In this document: positions 7,731 through 15,590 of the stretch, piece by piece | Position numbering within the stretch: the first letter of the stretch is position 1 | Layout: each line of letters starts with the position of its first letter | Origin: Thalassotalea_H sp040779345 | Lineage (GTDB): Bacteria; Pseudomonadota; Gammaproteobacteria; Enterobacterales; Alteromonadaceae | NCBI GenBank assembly: GCA_040779345.1 | Contig: JBFONU010000002.1 | Location: 248,001-312,000, forward strand | DNA length: 64,000 nucleotides | Reading direction: 5' to 3' | Notes under the pieces: model-generated | Told to the model about the DNA's origin: nothing | The model's database searches: none | Seen by the model: only the letters and a program-made list of their open reading frames with translations | Made by a program: the position numbers and the translations under genes

Positions 7731-9365
7731 TTAACTAGCTGTTTTTTTCCACACATCACTACTGTCTGGTTTTTCGCCTTTTGTCCACCATTTTGCGGTA
7801 TAAACCGCATTGTTATAGCTGACTTGATCTCCGTTATTGTAGACGGTTTCGGGTTGCCATTGTAAAACATCTGTTGGCGGTTCTGGATCAGGATCAGTAG
7901 GTGGCTCTGGATCAGGATCAGTCGGTGGAGTCCCTGTGACTAATTCCCATACACCTCCAGCTGAAGGCTTATCACCTTGCGTCCACCATTTAGCTTTGTA
8001 TTGACTACCAAGATAAGTGACTTGATCATCTTTTAAGTAAACTTTATTTGAATCCCAGTCGTTACCTCCTGTTGGCGGGTCAACTGGATCTGGCACTTCA
8101 TCAACAATGCGAATCGATGGCCAATTAACATGTGACTGATAAAAATTAGTAACACATTTTTCATAATCACCAGGAACAAGCGCTGAGTAGGCTGTTTGAT
8201 AGCCAACTAGATTACATTCAAACGAATAGCCACCCGGACGATCAGCGTAATATTGCCAATCACCTTCCCAATTTGTGTAGAGAACGTCTTCGGCATTGTT
8301 CAAATTTAGGCTACCAAAAGGCGTTTGCTGCCAACAAGTATTTGTTTCATCTGAGGCACGAATAATTTGATAGTGATCAGATAACCCTTCCCAATAACTA
8401 ATTCGATTAACAGGCTGGCCTTTATAGCGATTTTGCTCACCACACTCAATACCACCATTAATGATATTAATGGTGGTACCAAAGCCATAACCAATACCTG
8501 CTTCAGTTTCTCTTTGTGAAGGCTCCCAAGTACGGTCAATTACATGGAGCATCGCAGGTTTTGGCGCTTGAGGAGTTAAGAAAAACCATACAGCAGAAGC
8601 TAAATTTAACCATGAATCAGCTACTTGTGCTGGATTGTTTAATAACACTGTTGCATCGCCATCAAACATAACTTCAGAAAAGGCACCATAGTTAAAATGG
8701 TACGAAAGCTGTTTAGCGCCACGGCCAAAATATCCTTGATTAGGGGCACAAGGCCAGCGTCTATTTTGCCAATCATCTTGTCCACAACCTGTAGTGTAAC
8801 CTGTTTGCCCTTCAGACCAACCCATTTCACGTACATGTACAAGTGCTTGTTGCCACTCTTCTAATTGTGATGGATTGTCAGAAATATTATCAGGAGAAAT
8901 ATGGCCACCAGTTTCTTGAGCAAAATGAGCAAACGCGGTAACGATAGATTTTTTACAAATAGCGTCTGCATTTCGGCCGTCGGTATAATCGCCACAAAAG
9001 GCAGGAAATTTTCCAATTGCTTTTAAGAATCTTGTATACGTATATTCAGGGGCGGCCATTGCTGTTAAAAATTGCCACTCGTGTTGACCAAACACACGCT
9101 CTGCTCGTTTAACATTACTAGGGTTGCTACCAGCATTAGGTGATATTGCATTAACAATTGCATTATCACGAGTTCTTAGTGCACTCGCCCATGTGTCATA
9201 CATAGGGTTTTGAGTTTTTGCTTGTTCTGCGGCGGTTATGTCTACCTTAGATAATAGATAGCCGTCAGGGTTATCAGGATCAGGCTGAGGATCTGTTGCA
9301 TAAATTGAAAATGACGTACACAGTGCCACAAGCGTGGCCGATTTTAGAAATTTTGTAGTATTCAT
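7731..9365 (-). CDS. Secreted GH19 chitinase with two CBM5/12 modules
   Basis: A 544-residue exported chitinase. After a signal peptide (residues 1-23, ending IYA) comes a GH19 catalytic domain with the first signature FAHFAQETGGH (catalytic Glu151) and the second signature YFGRGAKQLSYHFNYG at about 211-227. Residues 437-476 and 503-544 are two related carbohydrate-binding modules of the ChiC type, each with the AKWWTxGxKP core; a Pro/Asp/Glu linker (477-499) separates them and is itself encoded by a 24-bp duplication. The enzyme would cleave internal beta-1,4 bonds in chitin. It lies upstream-to-downstream with the M4 protease gene on the same strand, but a terminator separates them. The start ATG follows TAGG. 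Confidence 0.95.
   Translation of the reverse strand: MNTTKFLKSATLVALCTSFSIYATDPQPDPDNPDGYLLSKVDITAAEQAKTQNPMYDTWASALRTRDNAIVNAISPNAGSNPSNVKRAERVFGQHEWQFLTAMAAPEYTYTRFLKAIGKFPAFCGDYTDGRNADAICKKSIVTAFAHFAQETGGHISPDNISDNPSQLEEWQQALVHVREMGWSEGQTGYTTGCGQDDWQNRRWPCAPNQGYFGRGAKQLSYHFNYGAFSEVMFDGDATVLLNNPAQVADSWLNLASAVWFFLTPQAPKPAMLHVIDRTWEPSQRETEAGIGYGFGTTINIINGGIECGEQNRYKGQPVNRISYWEGLSDHYQIIRASDETNTCWQQTPFGSLNLNNAEDVLYTNWEGDWQYYADRPGGYSFECNLVGYQTAYSALVPGDYEKCVTNFYQSHVNWPSIRIVDEVPDPVDPPTGGNDWDSNKVYLKDDQVTYLGSQYKAKWWTQGDKPSAGGVWELVTGTPPTDPDPEPPTDPDPEPPTDVLQWQPETVYNNGDQVSYNNAVYTAKWWTKGEKPDSSDVWKKTAS
7876..7923. repeat. 24-bp tandem duplication encoding the chitinase linker
   Basis: Two near-identical 24-bp units, at 7876-7899 and 7900-7923, encode repeated DPDPEPPT in the interdomain linker. 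They differ at a few third positions, so the duplication is not brand new. Confidence 0.8.
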
Positions 9366-9665
9366 TAGTTAGCCTATTATTATATTTTTAACTTACCATT
9401 AACGTTTTTTTAATAAATCAGTTTAATATTTATACTAAATGACAGCGTTGTCAAGGTGAGAGGGTTAAAATTTGGCTTATTTTTGAGCATTTATCAAAAT
9501 ACAGTGTGGGATGAATTGTTGAGAGTTTTTATAACAAGAATGTGTTGTTGCAGATCCACAATTGGTTATTTTCCTTCATAAAACCAAAAAAGCTCATGAG
9601 TTAGCGCTCATGAGCTTCTTTAATTCAATCTTAATAAAGCGTGTTACCCAATAAAGGGAAAATGC
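9366..9665. other. Intergenic region between M4 protease and chitinase genes
   Basis: Three hundred bases that hold the chitinase promoter and the terminator of the M4 protease gene (listed separately). I see no gene here. Confidence 0.5.
9587..9620 (-). terminator. Rho-independent terminator of the M4 protease gene
   Basis: A perfect 10-bp stem AGCTCATGAG / CTCATGAGCT (9591-9600 and 9607-9616) with a TTAGCG loop is followed on the minus strand by six T. It sits about 50 bp past the protease stop codon and separates that gene from the chitinase gene. Confidence 0.85.
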
Positions 9666-11198
9666 TTAATTACAAGCTACACCAACTGCGGCGAAAGCGT
9701 TTGATACATCTGATACTGAGTATCCTAAATCACCAGCGGCAGATTCTACACCACAGGCACCTTGATTAAAGTTAGTGGTTGGATTCCAATAAACCTGATT
9801 GGCCGCCAAAAATATTTCGAAGGCTTTCTGCGTTGACCAACCTGACGTATTTGCGAGTAAATAAAACGCTTTATTGTATACCCCTGAGCTGTAGTGCACA
9901 TCCATAGAGCTGGTAAAGTCATTGGCATGTCCAATAGAGCGTCCATCTTTTGTTGGATCGTCCATATAACGCAAAGCACCATTACTTTTAAATATTTGCT
10001 CTCCTACCATCCAATCATTTGAGCCATGCATGTAGCTTTCTGCAGCTTCACCTGCCATATCAGAAAATGCTTCATTGATACCACCAGATTGCCCTGAATA
10101 TTGTAATCCAGAGTTCTGCTCTGTAACACCATGGCTGACTTCATGTGCAGAAACATCTAAACTAACTAAAGGGTAGAAGGTTGAAGCTCCATCACCAAAA
10201 GACATGGCTGTGCCATTCCAAAAAGCATTTTCATAGTTGCGCCCGTAATGCACTTTCATTTGTAATTGAAATGACAGTGGAGCGGTGTTGTACCAATCTT
10301 GGTACATATTGAAAATCACATTACCAAAGTAATGTGCATCATTTGCTGGAGAGTATGCGCCGTTAATTTCTTTAAAAGTATTCTCAGGGCAAGTAAATGA
10401 AACCGTGTTGCCACCTCTTGTACGATGCCTCATATCGATAGTTTTAACGTTCTCATTTTCCATAACACAAGTGCCAGAAGACTCACCAACTGAAAGGTAA
10501 CCAAAATCAGCGCCGTAATAATATTGGCCTGTTTTCGCATTGCCTCCAGGTCCCGTTGCATCAAATGCGGTTGTTGTACCGCCGTCGCCTCCACCGCCTG
10601 GTTTTCCTTTGCCGCCTTTGGCGTTTGTAATACCATCCCAAGAAGAGAGTATTTCACCGGTATGTGCATCGACAAAAGCCATTGGACGAGAAGGCATTTT
10701 TTCATCAGCGAAGAAGTAAGACACTTTATAAACTAATCGTGCTTTGACACCACTGGCATCAATCATTAATGTCGCCGATGTATCTTCTAGGTCATTGTTT
10801 TTATGACCATGCTTGCCAGATAATACTGAAATGGCTTTATGGGTATTAATAGAGGCTTTGGTTGTTGCTAAATCATTTTCAATATTGCGAACGATATTAC
10901 CGCTAACCATTTTCATTTCACCAGTCGCATCTTCAGTAACGACGACACTTTGACCATAAACACTTAGACCATCGTATTCTTGTCGGTAACGCTTTTTCAC
11001 TAAACCATTAACGGCTTTAATACTTTTGGCTGCTTTAAAGCTGTTTTTCTCTGACAAGTTCAAAGAGTGACCAAGTGCTTTGCCTTTAATCTGGTGGTTT
11101 TTTAAATTTTGTTTTTCACCAGCTACAGCAACACTTGAACTTAACGCTAACGCTATTGATGCGCTTAATAGTAATTTTGTTGATTTAATCGCAGACAT
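9666..11198 (-). CDS. Secreted M4 (thermolysin-like) metalloprotease
   Basis: A 510-residue zymogen. Residues 1-26 are a signal peptide (SSVAVA then GEK). The propeptide (about 27-190) holds FTP and PepSY-type segments such as YDGLSVYGQSVVV and the SYFFADEK region. The mature enzyme has the zinc motif HEVSH (His352, Glu353, His356), the third zinc ligand Glu376 in NEAFSD, and the later MDVHYSSG with the transition-state His. It would degrade proteins outside the cell. The start was set at the ATG at 11198 because GGGAGAA lies directly before it; the in-frame ATG four codons earlier overlaps that ribosome binding site. A Gly/Lys-rich stretch at the propeptide boundary is a probable processing region. 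Confidence 0.95.
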   Translation of the reverse strand: MSAIKSTKLLLSASIALALSSSVAVAGEKQNLKNHQIKGKALGHSLNLSEKNSFKAAKSIKAVNGLVKKRYRQEYDGLSVYGQSVVVTEDATGEMKMVSGNIVRNIENDLATTKASINTHKAISVLSGKHGHKNNDLEDTSATLMIDASGVKARLVYKVSYFFADEKMPSRPMAFVDAHTGEILSSWDGITNAKGGKGKPGGGGDGGTTTAFDATGPGGNAKTGQYYYGADFGYLSVGESSGTCVMENENVKTIDMRHRTRGGNTVSFTCPENTFKEINGAYSPANDAHYFGNVIFNMYQDWYNTAPLSFQLQMKVHYGRNYENAFWNGTAMSFGDGASTFYPLVSLDVSAHEVSHGVTEQNSGLQYSGQSGGINEAFSDMAGEAAESYMHGSNDWMVGEQIFKSNGALRYMDDPTKDGRSIGHANDFTSSMDVHYSSGVYNKAFYLLANTSGWSTQKAFEIFLAANQVYWNPTTNFNQGACGVESAAGDLGYSVSDVSNAFAAVGVACN

Positions 11199-11634
11199 AT
11201 TTTCTCCCATGGGACCTATTGTAATAATTATTATAATTTGTAACGAAATATTAACGTACCGTATAAATTTAGTTCACAAGCCAATCAAATGCAACTAAGT
11301 TTTAGCTTGATTAAATCGAGAAAAGACGTCAATTTGCCCCTTTAATCATGCTAACGATTGATGAACTTAGATGATGAAGTAGCTATATCACAACAACAAT
11401 GCCTTATTATATATCAGCAATTATTTCGCTATCAATTATCAGCACATTCAATTGCAGATATTAAAACAACCACCTATGAAAATTTTATTGTAGGATTTGA
11501 AAAGTTTTAAAACGAAATAGACTAAATGATAGATAGGCAGTTGAACCCAGAATAGAGGCAGGCAGATTAAGAAAATAGTGAATGAATATCATTGTAGATT
11601 GTCACCGCCCCCTTAAAACGAGTAAACTGGCGAC
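11199..11634. other. Divergent intergenic region, M4 protease / greB
   Basis: This 436-bp region contains a TATAAT box on the minus strand near 11235, suitable for the protease gene, and one possible 49-codon gene (listed separately). Otherwise nothing is recognised. Confidence 0.4.
11361..11510 (+). CDS. Possible small protein, 49 residues
   Basis: An ATG-initiated frame of 49 codons (begins MNLDDEVAIS, ends VGFEKF) between the protease and greB promoters. It has no signal peptide or membrane segment and looks like a small soluble helical protein with Gln-rich stretches. No good ribosome binding site precedes it. In AT-rich DNA a frame of this length can occur by chance, so it is only a candidate. 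Confidence 0.25.
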   Translation: MNLDDEVAISQQQCLIIYQQLFRYQLSAHSIADIKTTTYENFIVGFEKF

Positions 11635-12114
11635 ATGAAAAATTCTAATTATATTACCCGTGAAGGTTGGGATCGTTTAGACAAAGAGCTTAAATTTCTT
11701 TGGAAAGACGAGCGTCCACGTATTACCCGCTCAGTTTCAGAAGCCGCAGCGCAAGGCGATAGAAGTGAAAACGCAGAATATATTTATGGTAAAAAGCGTT
11801 TAAGAGAAATTGATCGTCGAGTGCGCTTTTTAGTGAAACGCACTGAAGAGTTAACTATTGTTTATTATGATCCTAAACAAGAAGGTAAAGTTTTTTTTGG
11901 CGCATGGGTGACTTTAGTTAATGAAGACGATGAAGAAGTAACTTATCGACTTGTGGGACCTGATGAGTGGGATGTAAAAACCGGTGAAATTAGTATTAAT
12001 TCTCCAATGGCGAGAGCATTAATCGGCAAAAAAGTGGATGATGAAGTTGTCGTTCAAACCCCTGATGGCGAGCGAGTGTTTGATGTCATTAAAATTTGGT
12101 ATAAAGACACATAA
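11635..12114 (+). CDS. greB: Transcription elongation factor GreB
   Basis: A 159-residue protein matching the full length of GreB. The N-terminal coiled coil carries the acidic tip expected to reach the RNA polymerase active site (GDRSENAEYIYGKKRLREIDRRV, here given as its two halves GDRSENAEY and IYGKKRLRE), and the C-terminal FKBP-like domain begins at about residue 80 and includes SPMARALIGK. GreB stimulates cleavage of backtracked transcripts by RNA polymerase. The sequence RRVRFLVKR and the WDVKTGEISI region distinguish GreB from GreA. It reads away from tex, the usual partner, with two secreted-enzyme genes in between. No strong ribosome binding site is visible before the ATG. Confidence 0.95.
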   Translation: MKNSNYITREGWDRLDKELKFLWKDERPRITRSVSEAAAQGDRSENAEYIYGKKRLREIDRRVRFLVKRTEELTIVYYDPKQEGKVFFGAWVTLVNEDDEEVTYRLVGPDEWDVKTGEISINSPMARALIGKKVDDEVVVQTPDGERVFDVIKIWYKDT

Positions 12115-12239
12115 AAATAACCACATTAAGTGATAAATCAGTCGTATTTGTTCTAACCCTTTTATTGTATTTTGTAAAAACAAATGCTCTTATATGAGTG
12201 CTAAATATAACGTAACTACAAATCATATAAGGATTTATT

Positions 12240-12788
12240 TTGAAAAACTTCATGTTTATCATTTTTTGTTTATTTACTACTGCGACTAACGCAACTCTGA
12301 TCACTCAAGAGCATAATATTACGCTTGATGGCGAAGGTACGGTTGGCTATACCCATTTTGAGGTAACCACTGCTGGCCTATTTGATATTTATTCAAAAGC
12401 CACAACACTTGATGCAGAAATGTACCTTTTTAGCGATGATGGAAGTTTAGATAATAGCGATTTTGTTGCCTATAACGATGATAGTTGCCCAATATTATTA
12501 TGTGGTACTTCTAGTGTTGGCATAAATGCGTTGATTGCGAATATATCATTACAAACAGGTTTTTATGTTTTGGCTATTTCAGATAATAAATTCACACAAG
12601 CTGAAGCAATTGCCGGACTAAACAATGGCCATGGTAATCAAATTGGCTTAGCTCCGATATTTATTGATGTATCTTCGTTGGATACTTTTGGCGCAAGTGC
12701 ACGTTTAACCTCTGTCCCAGAGCCAACAAGCTTAGCGTTGTTAGGTCTAGCGTTTTTTGGCTTGATGATGAGAAAAAAAAATAGTTAA
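12240..12788 (+). CDS. PEP-CTERM exported protein (DVUA0089-like)
   Basis: A 182-residue secreted protein. Residues 1-17 are a signal peptide ending TNA. The central domain, with the pattern GYTHFEV, DAEMYLFSDDG and GFYVLAISD, resembles DVUA0089/pre-peptidase-like beta domains. Residues 159-182 form a textbook PEP-CTERM sorting signal: VPEP, a hydrophobic helix, then RKK. Exosortase would cut at this site and the protein would be released to the surface or matrix. No exosortase gene lies in the window. The start is a TTG: AAGGA at 12229-12233 sits six bases upstream, whereas the ATG four codons later has no such site. Confidence 0.85.
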   Translation: MKNFMFIIFCLFTTATNATLITQEHNITLDGEGTVGYTHFEVTTAGLFDIYSKATTLDAEMYLFSDDGSLDNSDFVAYNDDSCPILLCGTSSVGINALIANISLQTGFYVLAISDNKFTQAEAIAGLNNGHGNQIGLAPIFIDVSSLDTFGASARLTSVPEPTSLALLGLAFFGLMMRKKNS

Positions 12789-12796
12789 CTTTGATT

Positions 12797-12829
12797 GAGT
12801 AAAAGCCAATATTTAATTGGCTTTACTCG
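12797..12829 (+). terminator. Hairpin after the PEP-CTERM gene
   Basis: GAGTAAA-A-GCCAAT and ATTGGCTTTACTC form a 12-13 bp stem with one bulged A and a short loop. It follows the stop codon by 9 bp but lacks a T-run, so terminator function is uncertain. Its right arm overlaps the end of a broken kinase tail on the other strand. Confidence 0.45.
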
Positions 12830-12939
12830 CTTGATAAATCAACACTAAAACTCACAGACAAGCCACCACCTTCACGGTTTATTAATCTAAGTTCACTGTG
12901 ATGGCTATTTACTATTTCATTGCATAATGCCAAACCAAG
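12823..12939 (-). pseudogene. Remnant of a histidine kinase C-terminus
   Basis: Read on the minus strand, this segment encodes LGLALCNEIVNSHHSELRL followed by INREGGGLSVSFSVDL and SSE-stop. This is the last 39 residues of a HATPase domain (G2 box onward) of a two-component sensor kinase. The coding match stops abruptly near 12940, where an unrelated plus-strand tail begins. No kinase body exists upstream, so it is a decayed fragment. Confidence 0.8.
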
Positions 12940-12949
12940 CGTTGCAGCG

Positions 12950-13018
12950 ATCAGTTATTATATTGATATTGCTGCGGCATTAGGAAGCAATAAAGCCTTT
13001 GTTGGTTTTGGCGTTTAA
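12950..13018 (+). pseudogene. Remnant of the C-terminus of an unidentified protein
   Basis: A short open stretch on the plus strand reads ISYYIDIAAALGSNKAFVGF-GV-stop. It has protein-like character and abuts the broken kinase tail on the opposite strand, suggesting that two convergent gene ends were joined by a deletion. I could not name the family. Confidence 0.35.
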
Positions 13019-13100
13019 TCAAAAAACACTTTACCTCAACCTAAGTTTAGGTTTTATCCTTGTTTTATCTGAATATGAAATAACAAAATAGGAAAACAAG

Positions 13101-13616
13101 ATGAAAAAGACTATCGCTATTCTTGGGAGTTCAAGACGTAATGGTAATACTGGTAAGATGATTGATAGCATTGCCGAATGCTTAGATATTGAAGTTATTG
13201 ACTTAAACAATCTCAATATCTCAGGGTACGATTATGAACACAAAAATATTGATGATGATTTTTTAGCGACGATAAAACATGTTTTATCGCATGATCATAT
13301 TATTTTTGCTTCCCCTGTGTATTGGTATTCGATGAGTGCTCAAATGAAAATTTTTTTCGATAGAATTTCTTCATTGTTATCAATCGATGAATTAAAGCCG
13401 ATTGGTAGGAGGTTTAGAGAAAAAACAGCTTATCTTGTTACTACGTCGGCAAGCGAGCAAGCCGATCAGAGTTTTATTGAGGTTTTTAACAAAACCTTTG
13501 CTTATTTAGGAATGCATTCTCAAGGTTTTGTACATGCCTATTGTGAAAATGACTATCAAGCTCGCCATCATCAACACGCTATTTCAGCCTTTACTCGAAA
13601 AATATCAAGCGAGTAA
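13101..13616 (+). CDS. NAD(P)H-dependent FMN reductase / flavodoxin-fold oxidoreductase
   Basis: A 171-residue protein of the flavodoxin-like fold. The FMN phosphate loop GSSRRNGNTGKM sits at residues 9-20 and the second flavin-contact motif SPVYWYSMSAQMKIFFDR at about 73-90. Proteins of this kind reduce FMN, quinones or small electrophiles with NAD(P)H in the cytosol. The start ATG follows AGGAAAAC. It lies immediately after a scar of two broken gene tails and converges with the cyclophilin gene. The substrate cannot be told from sequence. Confidence 0.8.
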   Translation: MKKTIAILGSSRRNGNTGKMIDSIAECLDIEVIDLNNLNISGYDYEHKNIDDDFLATIKHVLSHDHIIFASPVYWYSMSAQMKIFFDRISSLLSIDELKPIGRRFREKTAYLVTTSASEQADQSFIEVFNKTFAYLGMHSQGFVHAYCENDYQARHHQHAISAFTRKISSE

Positions 13617-13646
13617 AGCATGAGAGGTCATGTAACTTTACTCGCT
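13589..13646. terminator. Alternating-arm hairpins between convergent genes
   Basis: CTTTACTCG at 13589-13597, CGAGTAAAG at 13610-13618 and CTTTACTCG at 13636-13644 allow two mutually exclusive stems. The second stem (AGCGAGTAAAG / CTTTACTCGCT) is 11 bp. The middle arm contains the stop codon of the FMN reductase gene; the cyclophilin gene ends 8 bp past the last arm. It probably serves as a two-way terminator, though no long T-run is present. Confidence 0.5.
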
Positions 13647-13653
13647 TACTTAA

Positions 13654-14508
13654 CTACTTAATTACTTTTACTACTCTGACACCGACTGGCGTTTGGCAAA
13701 TATCCAATACTGGTGGTGGCTTTTTATAGAAAAAGGCATGCTCACGCTTTTTTCTATCAGTGAGTTTTTTTGCATAACTTGGGTGATCGGTATTTTTAAT
13801 TTCTAAATGAATTTGCTGATCTTTTGGCAAATCACTCATTAATTGCATGCTGACCATTGGGGTATAATCGTTTTTATTAACCGGGGTATCACCTTCAATG
13901 ACAGAGGTGCGAGTAATGGCTTGAACGTGATTCATGCCATAAACTACACGGCCAAACACGGTCATAATACGGTCTAAATAACGTGTTGCTTGGCCATTGG
14001 TGATATAAAAGTGGCTGGTGGCAGTATCAGGGCCATTTTCACGTGCCATGGCAATAACGCCGGGGCAGTGAAGCATCCACGCTTTATTTTCACTGGGATT
14101 ATGTCCTAAAGCAAAACCGTCTTTAAAACCTGTTTTTTCTGAAAATAAATCATTATTTTGCACTAAAGTGAATGAAAAATTTTCATCGGTTGTAAAGTCA
14201 CCTTCAATGGCTAATGGTGAAATCGCTTTATCTTTTTCACTGCCATCTTCTGGGCCCCCTTGAGCGACAAAACCGTCAATAACACGGTAAAATTTATTAC
14301 CATTATAGTGACCTTTTTGCGTTAACGTTTTAAAGCGCTTAACGTGATTTGGCGCAAACTGCGGAGCAAGCTCAATGACAACCTTTCCGTGTGGAAGGGT
14401 TAATAATATCGCATTATTAGGGTCTAATGAGCGCCATTCATTTTCATTCGCATAAATACTTAAGGTCATGAATAACGAGGTCAATAAAAAAAGCAATTTT
14501 GTGTTCAT
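13654..14508 (-). CDS. Periplasmic cyclophilin-type peptidylprolyl isomerase
   Basis: A 284-residue exported protein. A signal peptide spans residues 1-20 (SIYA then NEN). The cyclophilin domain starts at about residue 32 (LLTLPHGKVVIEL), with the usual NHVKRF, NKFYRVIDGFVAQGG, GVIAMAR, SHFYITNGQ and FGRVVYG segments. A loop insertion of about 40 residues and a basic C-terminal extension (KKLTDRKKRE) make it longer than the PpiA type (about 190). It would help fold periplasmic proteins by isomerising X-Pro bonds. It converges with the FMN reductase gene and is divergent from the DUF445 gene. Confidence 0.9.
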   Translation of the reverse strand: MNTKLLFLLTSLFMTLSIYANENEWRSLDPNNAILLTLPHGKVVIELAPQFAPNHVKRFKTLTQKGHYNGNKFYRVIDGFVAQGGPEDGSEKDKAISPLAIEGDFTTDENFSFTLVQNNDLFSEKTGFKDGFALGHNPSENKAWMLHCPGVIAMARENGPDTATSHFYITNGQATRYLDRIMTVFGRVVYGMNHVQAITRTSVIEGDTPVNKNDYTPMVSMQLMSDLPKDQQIHLEIKNTDHPSYAKKLTDRKKREHAFFYKKPPPVLDICQTPVGVRVVKVIK

Positions 14509-14619
14509 GTTAACTAGCCATGGTAATTTTTATTAACAACACTATACAGTATTCACTTGGCGCTAAACTATGTAATTGTTAATATATTATGAAAAATATT
14601 TTTCTATTTGGAGTGTTTG

Positions 14620-15333
14620 GTGAACAAAAGTTTGACCACTAATTTTCTTGCTTTAGGCTTAGCTGTTGCGGGACATCTGCTCAATAATCACTTGCTATTT
14701 ACTATTGGTATTTTTGCCTTGTCTGGTGCGGTTACCAATTGGCTAGCGGTACATATGTTGTTTGAAAAAGTGCCCTTTCTTTATGGCTCAGGGGTTATTC
14801 CTGCGCGTTTTGAAGACTTTAAAGCGGGAATTCGCAATTTAATGATGGAGCAGTTTTTCACTGAAGAAAATATTGATAGGTTTTTAAGTTCAAATGCGAA
14901 TGAAAAATCTATTGGCTTAGACCTAACTCCAATTATTGAAAAAGTGGATTTATCGCCAGCCTTTGATGACTTAGTCCAAGTAATTGAGCAATCTTCGTTT
15001 GGTGGCATGTTAGCTATGGTAGGAGGCAGCGAAGCATTACAACCACTGCGTGAGCCTTTTATTGAAAAAATGAAAGCATCGGTCGGTAATATTTCACGAA
15101 GTGACGAATTTAATGCCATTTTAAGAGATGAATTAGAACAACCTAATGTCATGGCTGAAATGCGTGAAAAAGTCAGTGACATTATCGAAAAACGCTTGAA
15201 TGAATTAACCCCGCAACTTGTAAAGGAAATTATCCAAGCGATGATCCGTAAACACTTAGGTTGGTTGGTTGTTTGGGGTGGTGTTTTTGGTGGTGTTATT
15301 GGCTTTATCGCGGCAGTTAGTCGCAACTTTTAA
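14620..15333 (+). CDS. DUF445 family inner-membrane protein
   Basis: A 237-residue protein with a membrane hairpin at the N-terminus (residues about 7-50, including GAVTNWLAVHMLF, the family's signature), a soluble central part rich in helices, and a C-terminal membrane segment (WLVVWGGVFGGVIGFIAAV). The function of DUF445 proteins is unknown. The GTG at 14620 is taken as the start: TTGGAG lies six bases upstream, while the TTG further upstream overlaps this ribosome binding site. A long antisense reading frame exists across the gene but has no support. Confidence 0.8.
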   Translation: MNKSLTTNFLALGLAVAGHLLNNHLLFTIGIFALSGAVTNWLAVHMLFEKVPFLYGSGVIPARFEDFKAGIRNLMMEQFFTEENIDRFLSSNANEKSIGLDLTPIIEKVDLSPAFDDLVQVIEQSSFGGMLAMVGGSEALQPLREPFIEKMKASVGNISRSDEFNAILRDELEQPNVMAEMREKVSDIIEKRLNELTPQLVKEIIQAMIRKHLGWLVVWGGVFGGVIGFIAAVSRNF

Positions 15334-15590
15334 GGTTTTAACTGAATAAACTTCTCAATAATGCCTGTATAGAATTCGTTGCGAAGTTTACTTCACCCTT
15401 GTTGAAATTTCACTCTGATATTTGTTAGCACGTTTTGTGCTATATCTTGCACACTTTTTTATGTACTAACGCTTTAATTTTAACCCTTTTAGGGCTATGC
15501 TTGCGCTTTAATCACAGGGGTTTTATTCACAAAGATTACGAAGGCGTAAAATTTGTTTAGTCCCGATCATTGTATAAGGTAAACGGAGTC

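Noticed and set aside
12089..12304. 71-codon minus-strand frame between greB and the PEP-CTERM gene
   Set aside because: It overlaps both neighbours, lacks a ribosome binding site and has no protein-like features.
14781..15326. 181-codon antisense reading frame across the DUF445 gene
   Set aside because: The sense strand has a good ribosome binding site, membrane helices and a family signature; the antisense product is Ser/Ile/Lys-rich with no recognisable motif.
15420..15460. Attenuator before the aminotransferase gene
   Set aside because: TAGCAC-GTTTT-GTGCTA followed by a T-run is present, but no leader peptide and only a 6-bp stem were found; too weak to list.
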